64,000 nucleotides of DNA from Nepenthes gracilis (Eukaryota; Streptophyta; Magnoliopsida; Caryophyllales; Nepenthaceae), in the NCBI GenBank assembly GCA_033239525.1, contig BSYO01000014.1:11640021-11704020 (forward strand), given 5' to 3'. Below, piece after piece: positions 11,997 through 22,347 of the stretch. Within the stretch, counting starts at the first letter, position 1. Every line of letters begins with the position of its first letter. Made by a program: the position numbers and the translations under genes. The notes beneath the pieces are model-generated. The model saw nothing but the letters and a program-made list of their open reading frames with translations. It did no database searches and was not told the DNA's origin.

Positions 11997-13200
11997 TCTA
12001 TTTTTTAACTACTTGGCTTCATCCCCGTTTACTCCTCCAGATGTCTATCCAGGTCTTTTCAGAAATCGGATAAGGTGTCCTTTCCATATCAGGCCTTCAA
12101 TCTCCTTTGACAACGTTCAATAGTCTTTAATACTATAACACCCACTCTGATGGTAGTGACAATATTTTAATTGATCCCCACCATCCGAGTTCTTCAATGT
12201 CTTTGGCCATTTGAAGAATTTTTCAGATCTATGGGCCTAAACTCTCTTCGTGCTGTTAGCTCTATCTTCGGCTGCTTCCTCAGTCCACGGGAACCTACGT
12301 GATCTCCAATCTTTATCTTTTCATCTACCATCCTCTGGTGAAAATGGTCCGCAAGCTTTAGCCATTCTGCCTCATTGGCCACTTCAGCAGCTTTGTAAGC
12401 TCAAACAATAGTCTCGACTTCTCTGAAGGTATGCGAATCCTTATGGACTAGATGCTTAAAGAAGTCCCCAAGCTCTAAGATTGATATGAAGGCACTCAAC
12501 TTCACATCATTGGTGAGTTTGGGTATTTTTTGGGCCACGATTGTGAAGTGAACCAGGAATTTTTTTAAACTTTTATTTGGCCCTTGCTTGATACATGCAA
12601 GGTGCCATGGTTGCTTCTTCTCCCTTAGACTAAAGGCGAATTGGAACAAGAAGCCGTCGGCCAGATCCTGGAATGTTCAAATCGAGTTAGGTTGAAACCG
12701 ATAGAACCAAACCTGAGCGTCCCCTTTGAGAGTCAAAGAAAAGTACAGAAACATTACAACCTCATTCAAACTTGAAAAGTTCAGGAGAGTGAATAAAATG
12801 GTCAAGATGGTCCATCGGATCTGTACTCCCTTCGGAAGGATCCAAGGCTGACATCTTGAATTTACGAGAGAATGGATATGTTCAGATCTCCATTTACAAA
12901 TCTGTTGTTAATCCACCAACGTCTCCTCTGAAAACATGTTGCCACATTTTTTTAACTTTCTCTTCCATTTGAGCAGAGGCAGCCGTCCTCTTCTCATTGA
13001 AAAAAATATTCAATTTTGAGGAGTTCTGAGTGGTATGAGAGGTTGGACAACTCACAACCTTCAGAGGGTGTGCAGTATAAGAGGCTCCTTCTTGACATGA
13101 AGGCTCTCTATCATCAAGGGCGTAGCAAGGATTTTGCCTCTCAGGACTATCCTCTCCGATCCTATAACTCAGATGACCCTCCAAGCACGTCAGGACCTTA
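11997..13200 (-). pseudogene. gag region of the Tat element, broken
   Basis: Open pieces lie at 12194-12382, 12401-12649 and 12894-13184 on the minus strand. The middle one holds CIKQGPNKSLKKFLVHF and IPKLTNDVKLSAFISIL, the core of the retrotransposon gag capsid domain. The segment at 12194-12382 begins MANEAEWLKLADHFHQRM and follows in order. It would form the cytoplasmic particle. I saw no zinc knuckle. Stops separate the pieces. Confidence 0.75.
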
Positions 13201-13553
13201 TTGCTCGAGGTAGCTTGGGTCCTAAGGTCTTCAGGCTGACGACACTTTTTGGTGGAGTGCTTCCTTCTCCTCTTCTTTTGCTTAGATGTCGCTATTTGGG
13301 AGGCTGAAGATGGAACCTCCTTCCGCCACTCGTCAAGTCATGTGCAAATGGTCTGGACAACCTTAGAGATGTCATCCATCCTCATCGCAAATACACACAC
13401 ACAGCGGTCAGGACGATCATCTACCCGATTGCCAATATGAGAGTACTTGCTACATTAGGTGGCATCTCTGATCAGCATGCTGACTTGTACTCATGTGTTT
13501 ACCATATCATTCTTTTGTAAGAGTGTGGTGGTCAGAATTTTTAGTCATTTTTT

Positions 13554-13567
13554 ACAGACGACATCAA
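13554..13567 (-). other. Primer-binding site of the Tat element
   Basis: The minus strand reads TTGATGTCGTCTGT directly after the 5' LTR. It resembles the TTGGCGCCGTCTGT site common in Tat elements with three changes, mostly CpG-type transitions. Confidence 0.7.
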
Positions 13568-14257
13568 TGATGCGCCCTCAGATCTGAATTGTTATATGAA
13601 TTAAAGAGCCAAGAATTGTCCGATAGGTCCAACTTGAGTATGGTTTCCGTACGCTCCTAATCTTGATCATGTATAACACAACAAATGTACGATAAAATTA
13701 TTAGCAGAACTCATTCTCTAATACATCCATCGATACTCAAATCAGTAATATTTCTTTATGAAAAGAAAAGAAATGATGTAAAGTAAGAATGCTTATAAAA
13801 ATAATTTTGTGATGTGTGCTTAGTAGAAAGCGTTTTAATAAATGAGAAAGAGTATGTGTGTGCGCTTGAAGCGTCTTAAAATTATCTTTTTGTTAGATTT
13901 AATGTTGAGCATCATCCCCTTTTTTTTGTTGGGAAGGAGGGGTTTATATTGAAATAAAAGGCGGTTGACTTTTTCTACCAACCGCTTAAAGAGCTATCCA
14001 GACAGATAAGAAGATACTGTTCGGTCGATGATTCCTAACTGGCAATCAAGTCCGTTAAATCAGATGAGAGATGACAATTATCTGTTTCGATCAGTTAGAG
14101 TCGATTTCATCTTTCTTTAAAAGGTAAACTGCCTGAATAGGATTGACAGGCTCACAAACCAACTTTGGGCTATATGAGTTGATTGGATGTCTATTTTATT
14201 ATGGGTTGAATCCTTTGATGAGCTTTCCTCTTGGGTCGTTAGCAAGTATACCCATCA
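13568..14257 (-). repeat. 5' LTR of the Tat element
   Basis: It pairs with 1973-2641. On the minus strand a TATA-like AATATAAACC lies near 13940-13950, and further downstream the ACTGATTTGAGTATCGATGG segment occupies the place of the ACTTGAGCGTCGG motif I associate with Tat LTRs. The outer flank is CCCTG at 14258-14262. Confidence 0.9.
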
Positions 14258-15109
14258 CCCTGAATAGCTAAATTTTGCCTTATCCTTACCCGATCTCTGA
14301 CGTGGAAGGAATATTGATTTCACTTTTCATCCCCAAATTGATCGGAAATTTCCACCCCAATACCCAAAAAATTTGAAATAGAGTTAGAGAAAATTTGATA
14401 TTATAAAGACAAAATAAAAGTTTAGGGATAATATATATAATACCAAAAATAATTTTGAATATTGGCTTGGGATTTAGATTTTTTTGAGTTTTATACTAAT
14501 TTAAAATATCAAAAATTATTAATTTTTGCGTTTCTTTGAAGTGAATTTTGGGGTTGTTTTGGAATATCATATATAGAATATATTCGGGTCTTTTTTAGGA
14601 CAGGATGATCAGATCTGAAAACTACCCTGTACCTAAAAATTTTAAAACCAATTTTTCCTGAAAGCCATCTCAAAACCGATCGAATTGACTTTTCCCTTTG
14701 TTGATTAAGTTCAAGTGGTTCAGTGCATCACAAGGCAGGGTAAAATTGTCATTCCCAACTATTTACTTATTTAATTTCTCATCTTAAATCTTTGATAGAT
14801 ATAAAAATCTTTCCATTAAAATAACTACAATAATTCTTGATCAAACAGATTTTAAGCGTATGGAGGGACTCCTTCTCACACTATACGATAGCTCCCCCAA
14901 TATAGTGGAAGCCCTTGTTAGAATTCGTCGCTCATTTTCAAGTGTCATGTGTGAGGTTTCGGGTCTAAAAATATGATAAATATAAAGTAATCAAAGTGAT
15001 AATAATTAATATTAGATCTATTTAACGAATGAGTATGTGTATCGAAAGAAAAATCGAAAAAAATAAATCAGGTTGTGGACTGCTGATGCGCTGCCAGCAG
15101 AGTCACACC

Positions 15110-15308
15110 TGCTGCGTGCTCAACCCTGGGCTCGAGCTCAAAAAGCAGTAGCGCCAGCAGTAGGTTGCACCCGCTGTGAGCTTGGGCCTGGGCTAGAGCA
15201 CAAAACACAGTAGCACGCCCGCTCGCTGTGCGCTTGAGCGCAGCCCGGCTGCGAGGCCACGCAGGCCTGAAGCTCGCCAAACGCTCGAGTGCCTGACGAT
15301 TATAAATG
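15110..15308 (+). promoter_or_regulatory. LTR promoter: GC-rich motif array plus TATA box
   Basis: About 190 bases are strikingly GC-rich within an AT-rich LTR and repeat short words such as GGGCTCGAGCTC, GCTTGAGCGC and ACGCTCGAGTGC. Immediately after them, TTATAAAT at 15300-15307 is a good TATA box. The 3' LTR repeats the layout at 23910-24100 with even cleaner GCTCGAGC palindromes. I infer a U3 enhancer and core promoter. Confidence 0.6.
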
Positions 15309-15668
15309 CCCAACCTACTTTGCGTTTTCTCATTTCCTACGTTCCAAAACTTTCTAAAGAGAGAGAGGGCGCCGATTTTAGAGAGAGAAATGAGGAGATC
15401 GATGCCATGGAATCCGAATCCATCCTAGAGCTAGTTATAAAAGTGGTAGTACGCATCGAGACAAGTGTTCTCATACTCGCTAACTTTTCTCTTTCGATAT
15501 TTTTCGTTTATCATCGGGTATTTTTGTGTCAATACCCACTAAAATCATGAAAAATGGACTACCCATTATTTGAGGCTAAGGATTATATAGTTTATTGTCC
15601 AATTTACTCACCGATCTAGTCGGTGGAGTTCCACCAAACCCTAACCTACGGGAATTTGGGGTTTTCCC

Positions 15669-16015
15669 TTTTTCCACCGTATTTCATTGAATCGACCCCA
15701 AAATATGAATCACCACGACCCAAATGTGTATATATATCATCCGCGCGATCGATTTCGCACGTTTTGACCCGTTCGCGGCTTCCGAGCTCTCTAAAAGTAC
15801 ACTGTTACTGTTCATCCGAAATGAAATGGAAAATTTACATGTTTCCACCCTCGTGTTATGTTAAATTGATGCCAAAATATGAATCGTCACATCCCAATTG
15901 TACGTATATATATCAGCCGGATGTCCGATTCCGCAAGAATCAACCTGTTCGTGGTATCTGAAGGCTCTAAAAGCCCCTGTTACTGTTCATCCGAGTTGAA
16001 TGGGAAAAATTACAT
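15669..16015 (+). repeat. Tandem duplication of about 170 bp inside the LTR
   Basis: The unit beginning TTTCCACC, followed by CCAAAATATGAATC, TATATATATCA and CTGTTACTGTTCATCCGA, occurs at about 15669-15840 and again at about 15841-16015. The same doubled arrangement occurs in the 3' LTR at about 24470-24815, so the duplication predates insertion of this copy. Confidence 0.75.
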
Positions 16016-17455
16016 GCTTCCATCCATTTAATGCTTAAGGAATTTGTGTCTAATTAATCATGTTAAATTGTAAGTTCTGAAAATGTGCAAGTGTACACCG
16101 GAAACAAGGGAATGCATCCCGAAGGCTTCTAGGGTGGTATTTAATTACCGAAGGTAAGTAAATCCAAACTCTCTTATGAGCTTGAATTGAATGGCTAGAA
16201 AGGTTTAAGTTCCAAGGAAAGGAAGGAACCGAGCAAGTAAATGGAGGGGAATCCACCAAAGTACGATATGTGATGGATTTGATCTCCCAGATGGAGATAA
16301 GGATAGAAATGTGATTTTTTGATTGAAAAATGTAATGTACTTGTGGTGGATCTTTCCTCAATGAAGTTTAATTTTGAAACTAGGACCATGGTTTATAGGG
16401 GTAGTATTCTCTGGTTTTCCATGTCCATCACAGTGTGAACCCAAGGAATACTTGGCCACGTATTCTGACCGCTCGTGGGAGTGGGTAATGTTCATGGTAT
16501 GCTTTAAGATACTACTATGGAAGAACGAGGATTGCCCTGGTCCCCAGGAGATATGGAGCGAGTTGAGATGGTTGAGTGCTGCAGGCCTAAAATGTAGCCG
16601 ATGGTCGAGTGTTGTAGATCTAAAATATAGCCGGCTTTAAAATGTGTGGCAGACACTTTACTTTCCTCATTCTCTCACATTGTTGGTTAGTATGACCTAC
16701 TAACTCGGGTCCGCAAAGATTAATGAAAGTAATGAAAATTAATAAACATAACCAGAACAAACATGCGAACTAGATGATCTCAGATGTCCCCTCTCCTCGC
16801 ATGCTTCATTTTTATTCAGCTTATATATTTTCCCTGCCCAATTACTATTTTTCCTATTTTTTGCTATAGTTAGTGATATATGATTTTGTTTGTTGAGTTA
16901 TACGCTCACTCTTACTGTTTCTAATTTTAAATGAGAACATTAAGCAGGCGCCCGATTATTTAGAATAAAGAGAGAGACTTGCTTGAGGAGATTAGCTAAA
17001 TGTCGAAGGCCTGAAGATTTGGATACGTCTGTTATAATAGAATGTAAACAGCCTAGTTGTTTAATGCAGTTTGTTATTATTTTATGGTTATTGTTGTACT
17101 TCCGCAGGATTTTAAATTTAGCTATACTTTCACAATAATATTGGATATTTTGGATTTTATTTAGTCCTAGAGGGCATCTCTTCAGACCCAATACGGTAGT
17201 TAGGAATATTGTGTTGGAGTCATGGATGGTATGGCAATGTGGTCTTGTGTATTGTGTTGTAGTCCAAAATACCTAAATTGGATAGTCGTGTATTTGTGCA
17301 GGTTATGTTAAACAGGTTGTATTTTTAGTTTTTCGTCAAGTTGTAGAGGAAACTCTGTCAAATTTCTACGGAATCTATAATGATAAATTATGGGTATAAG
17401 TTTATGTTATCATTGACGGAGGTTATTTAAGGAGAATAATCCGGTCCGTTACAAT

Positions 17456-17467
17456 TGGTATCAGAGA
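17456..17467 (+). other. Primer-binding site, initiator-Met tRNA type
   Basis: TGGTATCAGAGA starts two bases after the LTR end and matches 11 of 12 bases of TGGTATCAGAGC, the complement of the plant initiator methionine tRNA 3' end. Confidence 0.88.
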
Positions 17468-19927
17468 AAAAGAGATGCCTTAGGTTTAATCTAAATCGTA
17501 TGCGGAAGCTTAGGTCAAATTAAAATTGATCAAATAAGTAGATGAAGGTGTATGATAATTAGGCTAGTCCAGATTGTTTTGGTTACTCCAATCCCAATAA
17601 CTTAGGCTAGCACTAAGTTAGGAATGATGATTTAGTTTGATTGGTTAGCTTATGCGTCCCAACTAATGTTCTAGGAGTGGCCTAATATGAAGTGTTCCTA
17701 TCTCAAGGAAGTGTTAGCAGTGCTCCTAGATGAGGACTACTAGTATTAGTGGCTGACTACGAGGTCGAGAGGAAGATGGTGTATAGAGATACCTTAATAT
17801 TCGAATTTGATTGGTATCGATTGGGTTCTTGAATTGATCAGTGTTGATTCGAGGCCTAGATTAATTAATTAATCTCGGTTTGAGGTTTAGGTTTGATCAG
17901 CTCTGGATTGAAGTCCTTAGGCTAGTAATTTGCTAAGAATGGTTACTTGATTAACCTAGCAAGCATGATGAATAGGGTGGAGTCAACGGCACAAGGTTAG
18001 TATAACTGGAGTTAATTTCGGGCATATCAAGCCCTAGGATGACAATTCATAATTGATTTGGAGGCACTTAAGTGTCTGGACTTTTAGGTAGCCCAGATCC
18101 TATTGAGTTTGAGATGTGGATTTTGAGACTTAAGATGATGTTGCAATAATCCCATGTCCGATAGAAGATAAGGCGTGTTGCGCCATGTTAGATAGGAGGT
18201 GAAGTCGACCTCGGTTAGTTGACGTGAAAAAAAAATCATGGGCCTTGAGGATTAAGAGATATTGTCCTATATGTTTATGGAAGCTTTATGGATGAATGCT
18301 TTGTTTCGATGAGACTCTCGGGAGCATGTTTAAATAGTGGTTAGTTCGATTGCAAGGTTGAAGAATGTCCTTATCTAGGGACAGGTGATGAAGAGGTTCA
18401 GTGTTTTAAATCAGGGTTCTAAGGTATTAACTCAAGGTGTTAAGCGTCACCTATCTTGATAAGAGGTAAGGCTCTTGGGTCTGATATTGTAGCCCGGTGT
18501 CATTTTGGGGATTCCGAGCCCATGTTACGTTGTGTTTTTGAGTTATCTGTAACTGGAAGACCTAGGCTTTGCAATAGCGATAAAGGTGATCCAATATTCG
18601 GGAGGATAAAAGACATATCAAAGTGGATGTTCACGGAAGAATCTTGGATAAATATCTTCCTGAGAGATTTTGGGACTATAATCTAAGTCATAGATAGCTT
18701 GGTTGCTGGACAAAGGATAGTTTGTATCCTCTGGCCTAGTAGTGAAGAAATTCAGTGCCTTGAATCGGAGTTTTGGTGGTGATGGTGCATAAGGAAAATG
18801 TGTTGATCGCCGTGATGGAAAGCGAGATTTCTCCTTGTTTAATGAGATAACATCCTACAATAGGGTTGTAGGATTTGAAACATAAGTTTGAACTGATCGA
18901 GGTATCAGGAGATTAATTTCGTCATTCCTACAAATCATTTAATGAGGATTTGCGCTAAATCCAATTTGTATAGGCGACCACGCCCAAAGGTCATTTTGTG
19001 GTCATTGAGGGGTTTTGGTTTTGTGAATATTTGAGGATGTTATCAGAAGGAAGAGTAAGCTGATCTATCTTTGGTCAGTAATTCGAAGTTGTGTCAAAAT
19101 CAATGTCAATCGTTGAGGATTCCATGTAAAGCCGAGGAGGTATCAGTTTTTCATCATAATGGAATACTCTAGAACCTTCGAGGTAAATAAGACGAGCCGA
19201 CAATGTTGTCCATGAATTTTGAAAATGGGGTTGCCTAAGAGATTAATGATTTGATAAGCGGACTTTGTGAATGGATAGGTAAATTATATGGGCTATTATA
19301 AAGGCTTGATGATTGCTAAGATCGATTTGGGTCCATAGCGTGTTAATTGTGGATTAGTGGGGGTTGAAGACCCGACGGTATTCAGGATAAGGATATGGCT
19401 ACTACGAAGTCTGCAAACACCGTTTGGATTTTGTAGGTTCATGGGTGTCTCATGAAATTTTATAGGATAGATCTTTTGGCCATATTCGGGCCCCGTGTTG
19501 AGGTGACTTCATTCATGAATTCAAAAGGACAGAGGGAATATGCAATTTATTTGAGGATTATATCATAAATTGTGAACGACTGTTAATTCGTATACTCCGT
19601 TGAGAAAGGAATGCGAGTTTAGTTTGAGGAAATACCTTGTTAAGCATGTGGTTCTTTGGTAGCATGATTTTGAAATCCATAAGACTTTGAGTGATGGCTA
19701 ATTGGGAAGGCCGATTAGTGTCGTGGAAGCGTATGGTCATCTTGGGTCTAATCGAAGTTATTAAGTGACCTGACAAGTATTCTTCGAGGATTACAGTGTC
19801 AGTGAGACGTTTGACTTAGAAAAGATTTGTAATTGTTAGAACGAAAGATGAAAAGGCAGAGTTTCGGGACTGAAAAGGGTTAATTGACATCCATGTCATT
19901 TGGATTGACCCCTAATGGGTCTAGTAA
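17468..19927 (+). pseudogene. Decayed internal region with RT remnant
   Basis: From 17468 to about 19300 I recognise no domain; frames are closed by many stops and the 76-codon open frame at 18456-18686 matches nothing I know. From about 19370 to 19690, in shifting frames, I see the order of a gypsy RT: remnants of the IR..D and FG segment, a PYL-D-like stretch, an HL..VLQTLR-like stretch and a C-EF-LR-I-LGHVV-like stretch. The catalytic FIDD itself is not readable. It is a relic. Confidence 0.55.
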
Positions 19928-19943
19928 ATTATCGTAGAATGTA

Positions 19944-22331
19944 TTTTTTTTTTTTGGTAAGTAAGTGTGTATTTTGGATTAAAGGGAGAAAAGAAATTTA
20001 CAAAACTTATGTTATAACTCCAAGTTTTTTGACATTGGAGTTAGAACATAAAAAGTTAGGGCATACCCCAAGCAACTAGTACATCAGAGTATAACTCAAA
20101 AAACCTCTAAGAGGAACAATCTAATAGACCGAAAATGAACAGAGTCATTTTACATAATCAAAAACTAAAAGCACCCCAAGTATTTCAGCAGCTGGAAGCA
20201 AAATGCAACACCGCTCCATCGCCAAAGAAGAAAAAAGCAGAGCTGCACATTCCGTGGGCTCCCATCGATCAGCATCCATCAAAGATGAGCAAGGACCCGG
20301 AATTTGGACATTCCACCAACAAGGTGCCAAGTAAGCTTCAACACCAGCATATGGCACCAGCAAAGAAAAGAGGCACCTGCCATTCGCAAAGATCCACCAC
20401 ACACAAGCAGGTGGAAGCTACACAAAGAACATTAGACCAACAGCCAATCCACCGGCTTTCATGCTTCCAAATCATTGGACCAACATTGGACCAACATCAA
20501 AATCCTTGATTCCAGCAATCACACCTTCAGCAGGGGTAATGGATGTTGCCAAAGAACCAACCGCTGTCCAACACCGGTCCAACCGCAGAACACAATCCAT
20601 TTTGCCGAGATAAACATCCACAAAGAAGATTAGCCGATAAGCAGCCCACAATCCGATTAAGGACAGTCAGACAAAGACAAAGATTCGGCATTTCAAGCAT
20701 ATTACAAAGACTTCAACCAGCTACGGCCTTTAGGGCCGAGCCCCATGACAAAGATATTCGTAGCGAGAACCACCAAAGATTCGAGCCAAATCAAAGCCTC
20801 GCATCAACAGGGAACTGGAGACAGCAAATGCGAAAGTCCAGCATAATAGCATGACTGTGGGCACCAACAGCTGCTTCCATTCACCCATCAGCATCAACCA
20901 CCAGCAGCACAGATCAACCACCAGGGGTTCAGCGCAACACATCTCAACCAAACAGCTTCAAGCCCGGATGGGAAGGTGCTCCACCAAATCAGCAACGGCC
21001 AGCAGCGCCTCACTGAAACCCCATAAATGCACCAGCAGCCCACCTCAGCAAGACCAACGTTAGCCCAGATCATACAGTCAGTTTCAGACCAACATTAGCC
21101 CGAAGGAAAGAAAAAATTGCAATAGGCAACGGCAGCAGAGCACCACCAATCACAGCCCTGCTAAGACAACCCTCAACAAAGACGCTTGCACCCACTACCC
21201 CAATTGTACTTACAATTTCCAACAAGCAGCAGTTGCAGCAGCCATTTAGCCACTCCTGGCAGCAGGCAATGCATAACCATCATAAATCGGCCAAAATGGT
21301 CAGCCATCGAAGGATCATCAGTCCAAACAGAACTGCTGCAAAACAATAAAGAACAAACCGGGCAAAGATTTACTGCATAACAAAGAATCCAAGAGATCGC
21401 TACACAATCGCACCACATTATGGCCAGCGAACAGACAGGCACCACCTCAACAAGAAGGAAATTTAGCAACCAAAAAGTACCTCAGCCAGCTCTTCAGCCC
21501 TAAGCCGAAGTGTCCCGATCCGATACGCACGGGCTCCCCAACCCAACCAACAAGAGGGACACACAGCCAGAGAACAAACAGAGCAACGCCACAGGACATT
21601 CGACAAAGATCAATTCCATCGAGATGAGACAGCAGCCCACTGAGACCTCAGCAATCCAAAGCTCAAGACGCCAACCCACATCATAAATCAGCAAAAAGAA
21701 AGCCCTCATCACAACCGAAGGGAATCTATCGCCCAATCAGATCTTCGGCCAGCTCTTCAGTACCTCGCCCAACAGTTCGAAACCAGAGCCACAGGAAGAG
21801 GAACATCAGGGCGGCAACAAAGACAATCGGATGCGCCAGATCCTTCGAGAAGCTCAAGAGCCGACATCAGCAACAGACAGCATCGCAAACGAAGAAGCCT
21901 GAAGCACAAGGAACTCAGCCATACCTTAGCGCAAGCCAAGGAGTGAACCGAGAAGAAAGCAAGGGGGCAGCCAGGAGACTGGCCATGGCCGGCTCCGACA
22001 CCACCCAGCCAGATGAAGCAAAGCCCTAAGGCATCGTACAAGACAAGCAAAGAGAAAGGGCCACACAAACGAGCCCACATCCTAGTTAAGCCATCAAAGA
22101 GTGACGGCGAGACCAGGTCAGAGATTCAAAGCCGAAGAGAGCAAGAGATGAGAAGGAGAAAGGGGGGGCGGCCGGGCGAGGCAACCAGGGGACCGGCCGT
22201 GGCTGGCGCCGGTGCCGCCCGGCCAGATGAGGAGCGCCGCAACGCCGAGATTCAAATTTCAAAATGAAATTTGAAGATGGAAGAGAGAAGCGAGAGCTTC
22301 TCTCTCTAGCGAGGAATTAGATCTATTTCAT
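19944..22331 (-). mobile_element. 2.39-kb non-coding poly(A) retroposon, LINE-mobilised, recent
   Basis: A perfect 16-bp duplication ATTATCGTAGAATGTA flanks it (19928-19943 and 22332-22347). On the minus strand it ends in poly(A), seen as T's at 19944-19955, preceded by ACTTACTTACC, the same 3' signature as the LINE at 9471-11810. The minus-strand 5' end (22060-22331) is GC- and CpG-rich with a CT-rich leader, like a LINE internal promoter region. No endonuclease, RT or gag motif is visible in any frame. Open frames on both strands are short, with low-complexity composition. It may be a non-autonomous LINE with its ORFs deleted, or another long retroposed RNA. The intact duplication marks it as one of the younger insertions here. 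Confidence 0.85.
22060..22300 (-). promoter_or_regulatory. CpG-rich 5' end of the retroposon, possible internal promoter
   Basis: This is the most GC-rich stretch of the window, with runs such as GGGGGGGCGGCCGGGCG. It includes a short inverted repeat AAATTTCATTTTGAAATTT near 22255 and a CT-rich leader on the minus strand. Position at the 5' end fits a downstream-acting LINE promoter; this is inference. Confidence 0.4.
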
Positions 22332-22347
22332 ATTATCGTAGAATGTA

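Larger units (their letters stand above)
1973..14257 (-). mobile_element. Ty3/gypsy LTR retrotransposon, Tat lineage, defective
   Basis: LTRs of 669 bp (1973-2641) and 690 bp (13568-14257) are bounded by identical CCCTG target duplications at 1968-1972 and 14258-14262. Reading on the minus strand, the order is 5' LTR, PBS, gag, protease, RT, RNase H, a second RNase H, integrase, an antisense ORF, PPT and 3' LTR. The RNase H pair, the antisense ORF and a PBS resembling the TTGGCGCCGTCTGT type point to the Tat clade. All frames carry stops or shifts, and a LINE sits in the protease region, so the copy is dead. The LTRs have diverged visibly, which suggests an old insertion. Confidence 0.88.
1907..14765. 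mobile_element. Decayed non-autonomous hAT-like element, split by the Tat element
   Basis: The left end at 1915 reads TAGGGATGGCAAC, a common non-autonomous hAT terminus. The right end near 14745-14757 reads ATTGTCATTCCCA, and its reverse complement matches the left end at 9 of 13 bases. The flanking 8-mers ACTATTCA (1907-1914) and ACTATTTA (14758-14765) match 7 of 8, the TSD length expected for hAT. The element itself is only 1915-1967 plus 14263-14757, about 550 bp, and has no coding capacity. The terminal match is imperfect, so this is a moderate call. Confidence 0.5.
14950..17453 (+). repeat. 5' LTR (2504 bp) of the second gypsy element
   Basis: It starts TGTGAGGTTTCGGGTC and ends CCGGTCCGTTACA. 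It contains, in order, a GC-rich motif array, a TATA box, a roughly 170-bp tandem duplication, a splice-donor-like GGTAAGTAAATCC at 16153-16165, and an AT-rich tail. The same order appears in the 3' LTR. Confidence 0.9.

Noticed and set aside
20135..21063. Plus-strand open frames rich in Q, P and S at 20135-20509, 20543-20854 and 20851-21063
   Set aside because: They lie inside the minus-strand non-coding retroposon, show low-complexity composition and no domain, and are frame shadows of its skewed base composition.
21173..22080. Minus-strand cysteine- and leucine-rich frames at 21173-21469, 21500-21736 and 21757-22080
   Set aside because: They share the retroposon's strand but are separate short frames with no RT, endonuclease or gag motif.
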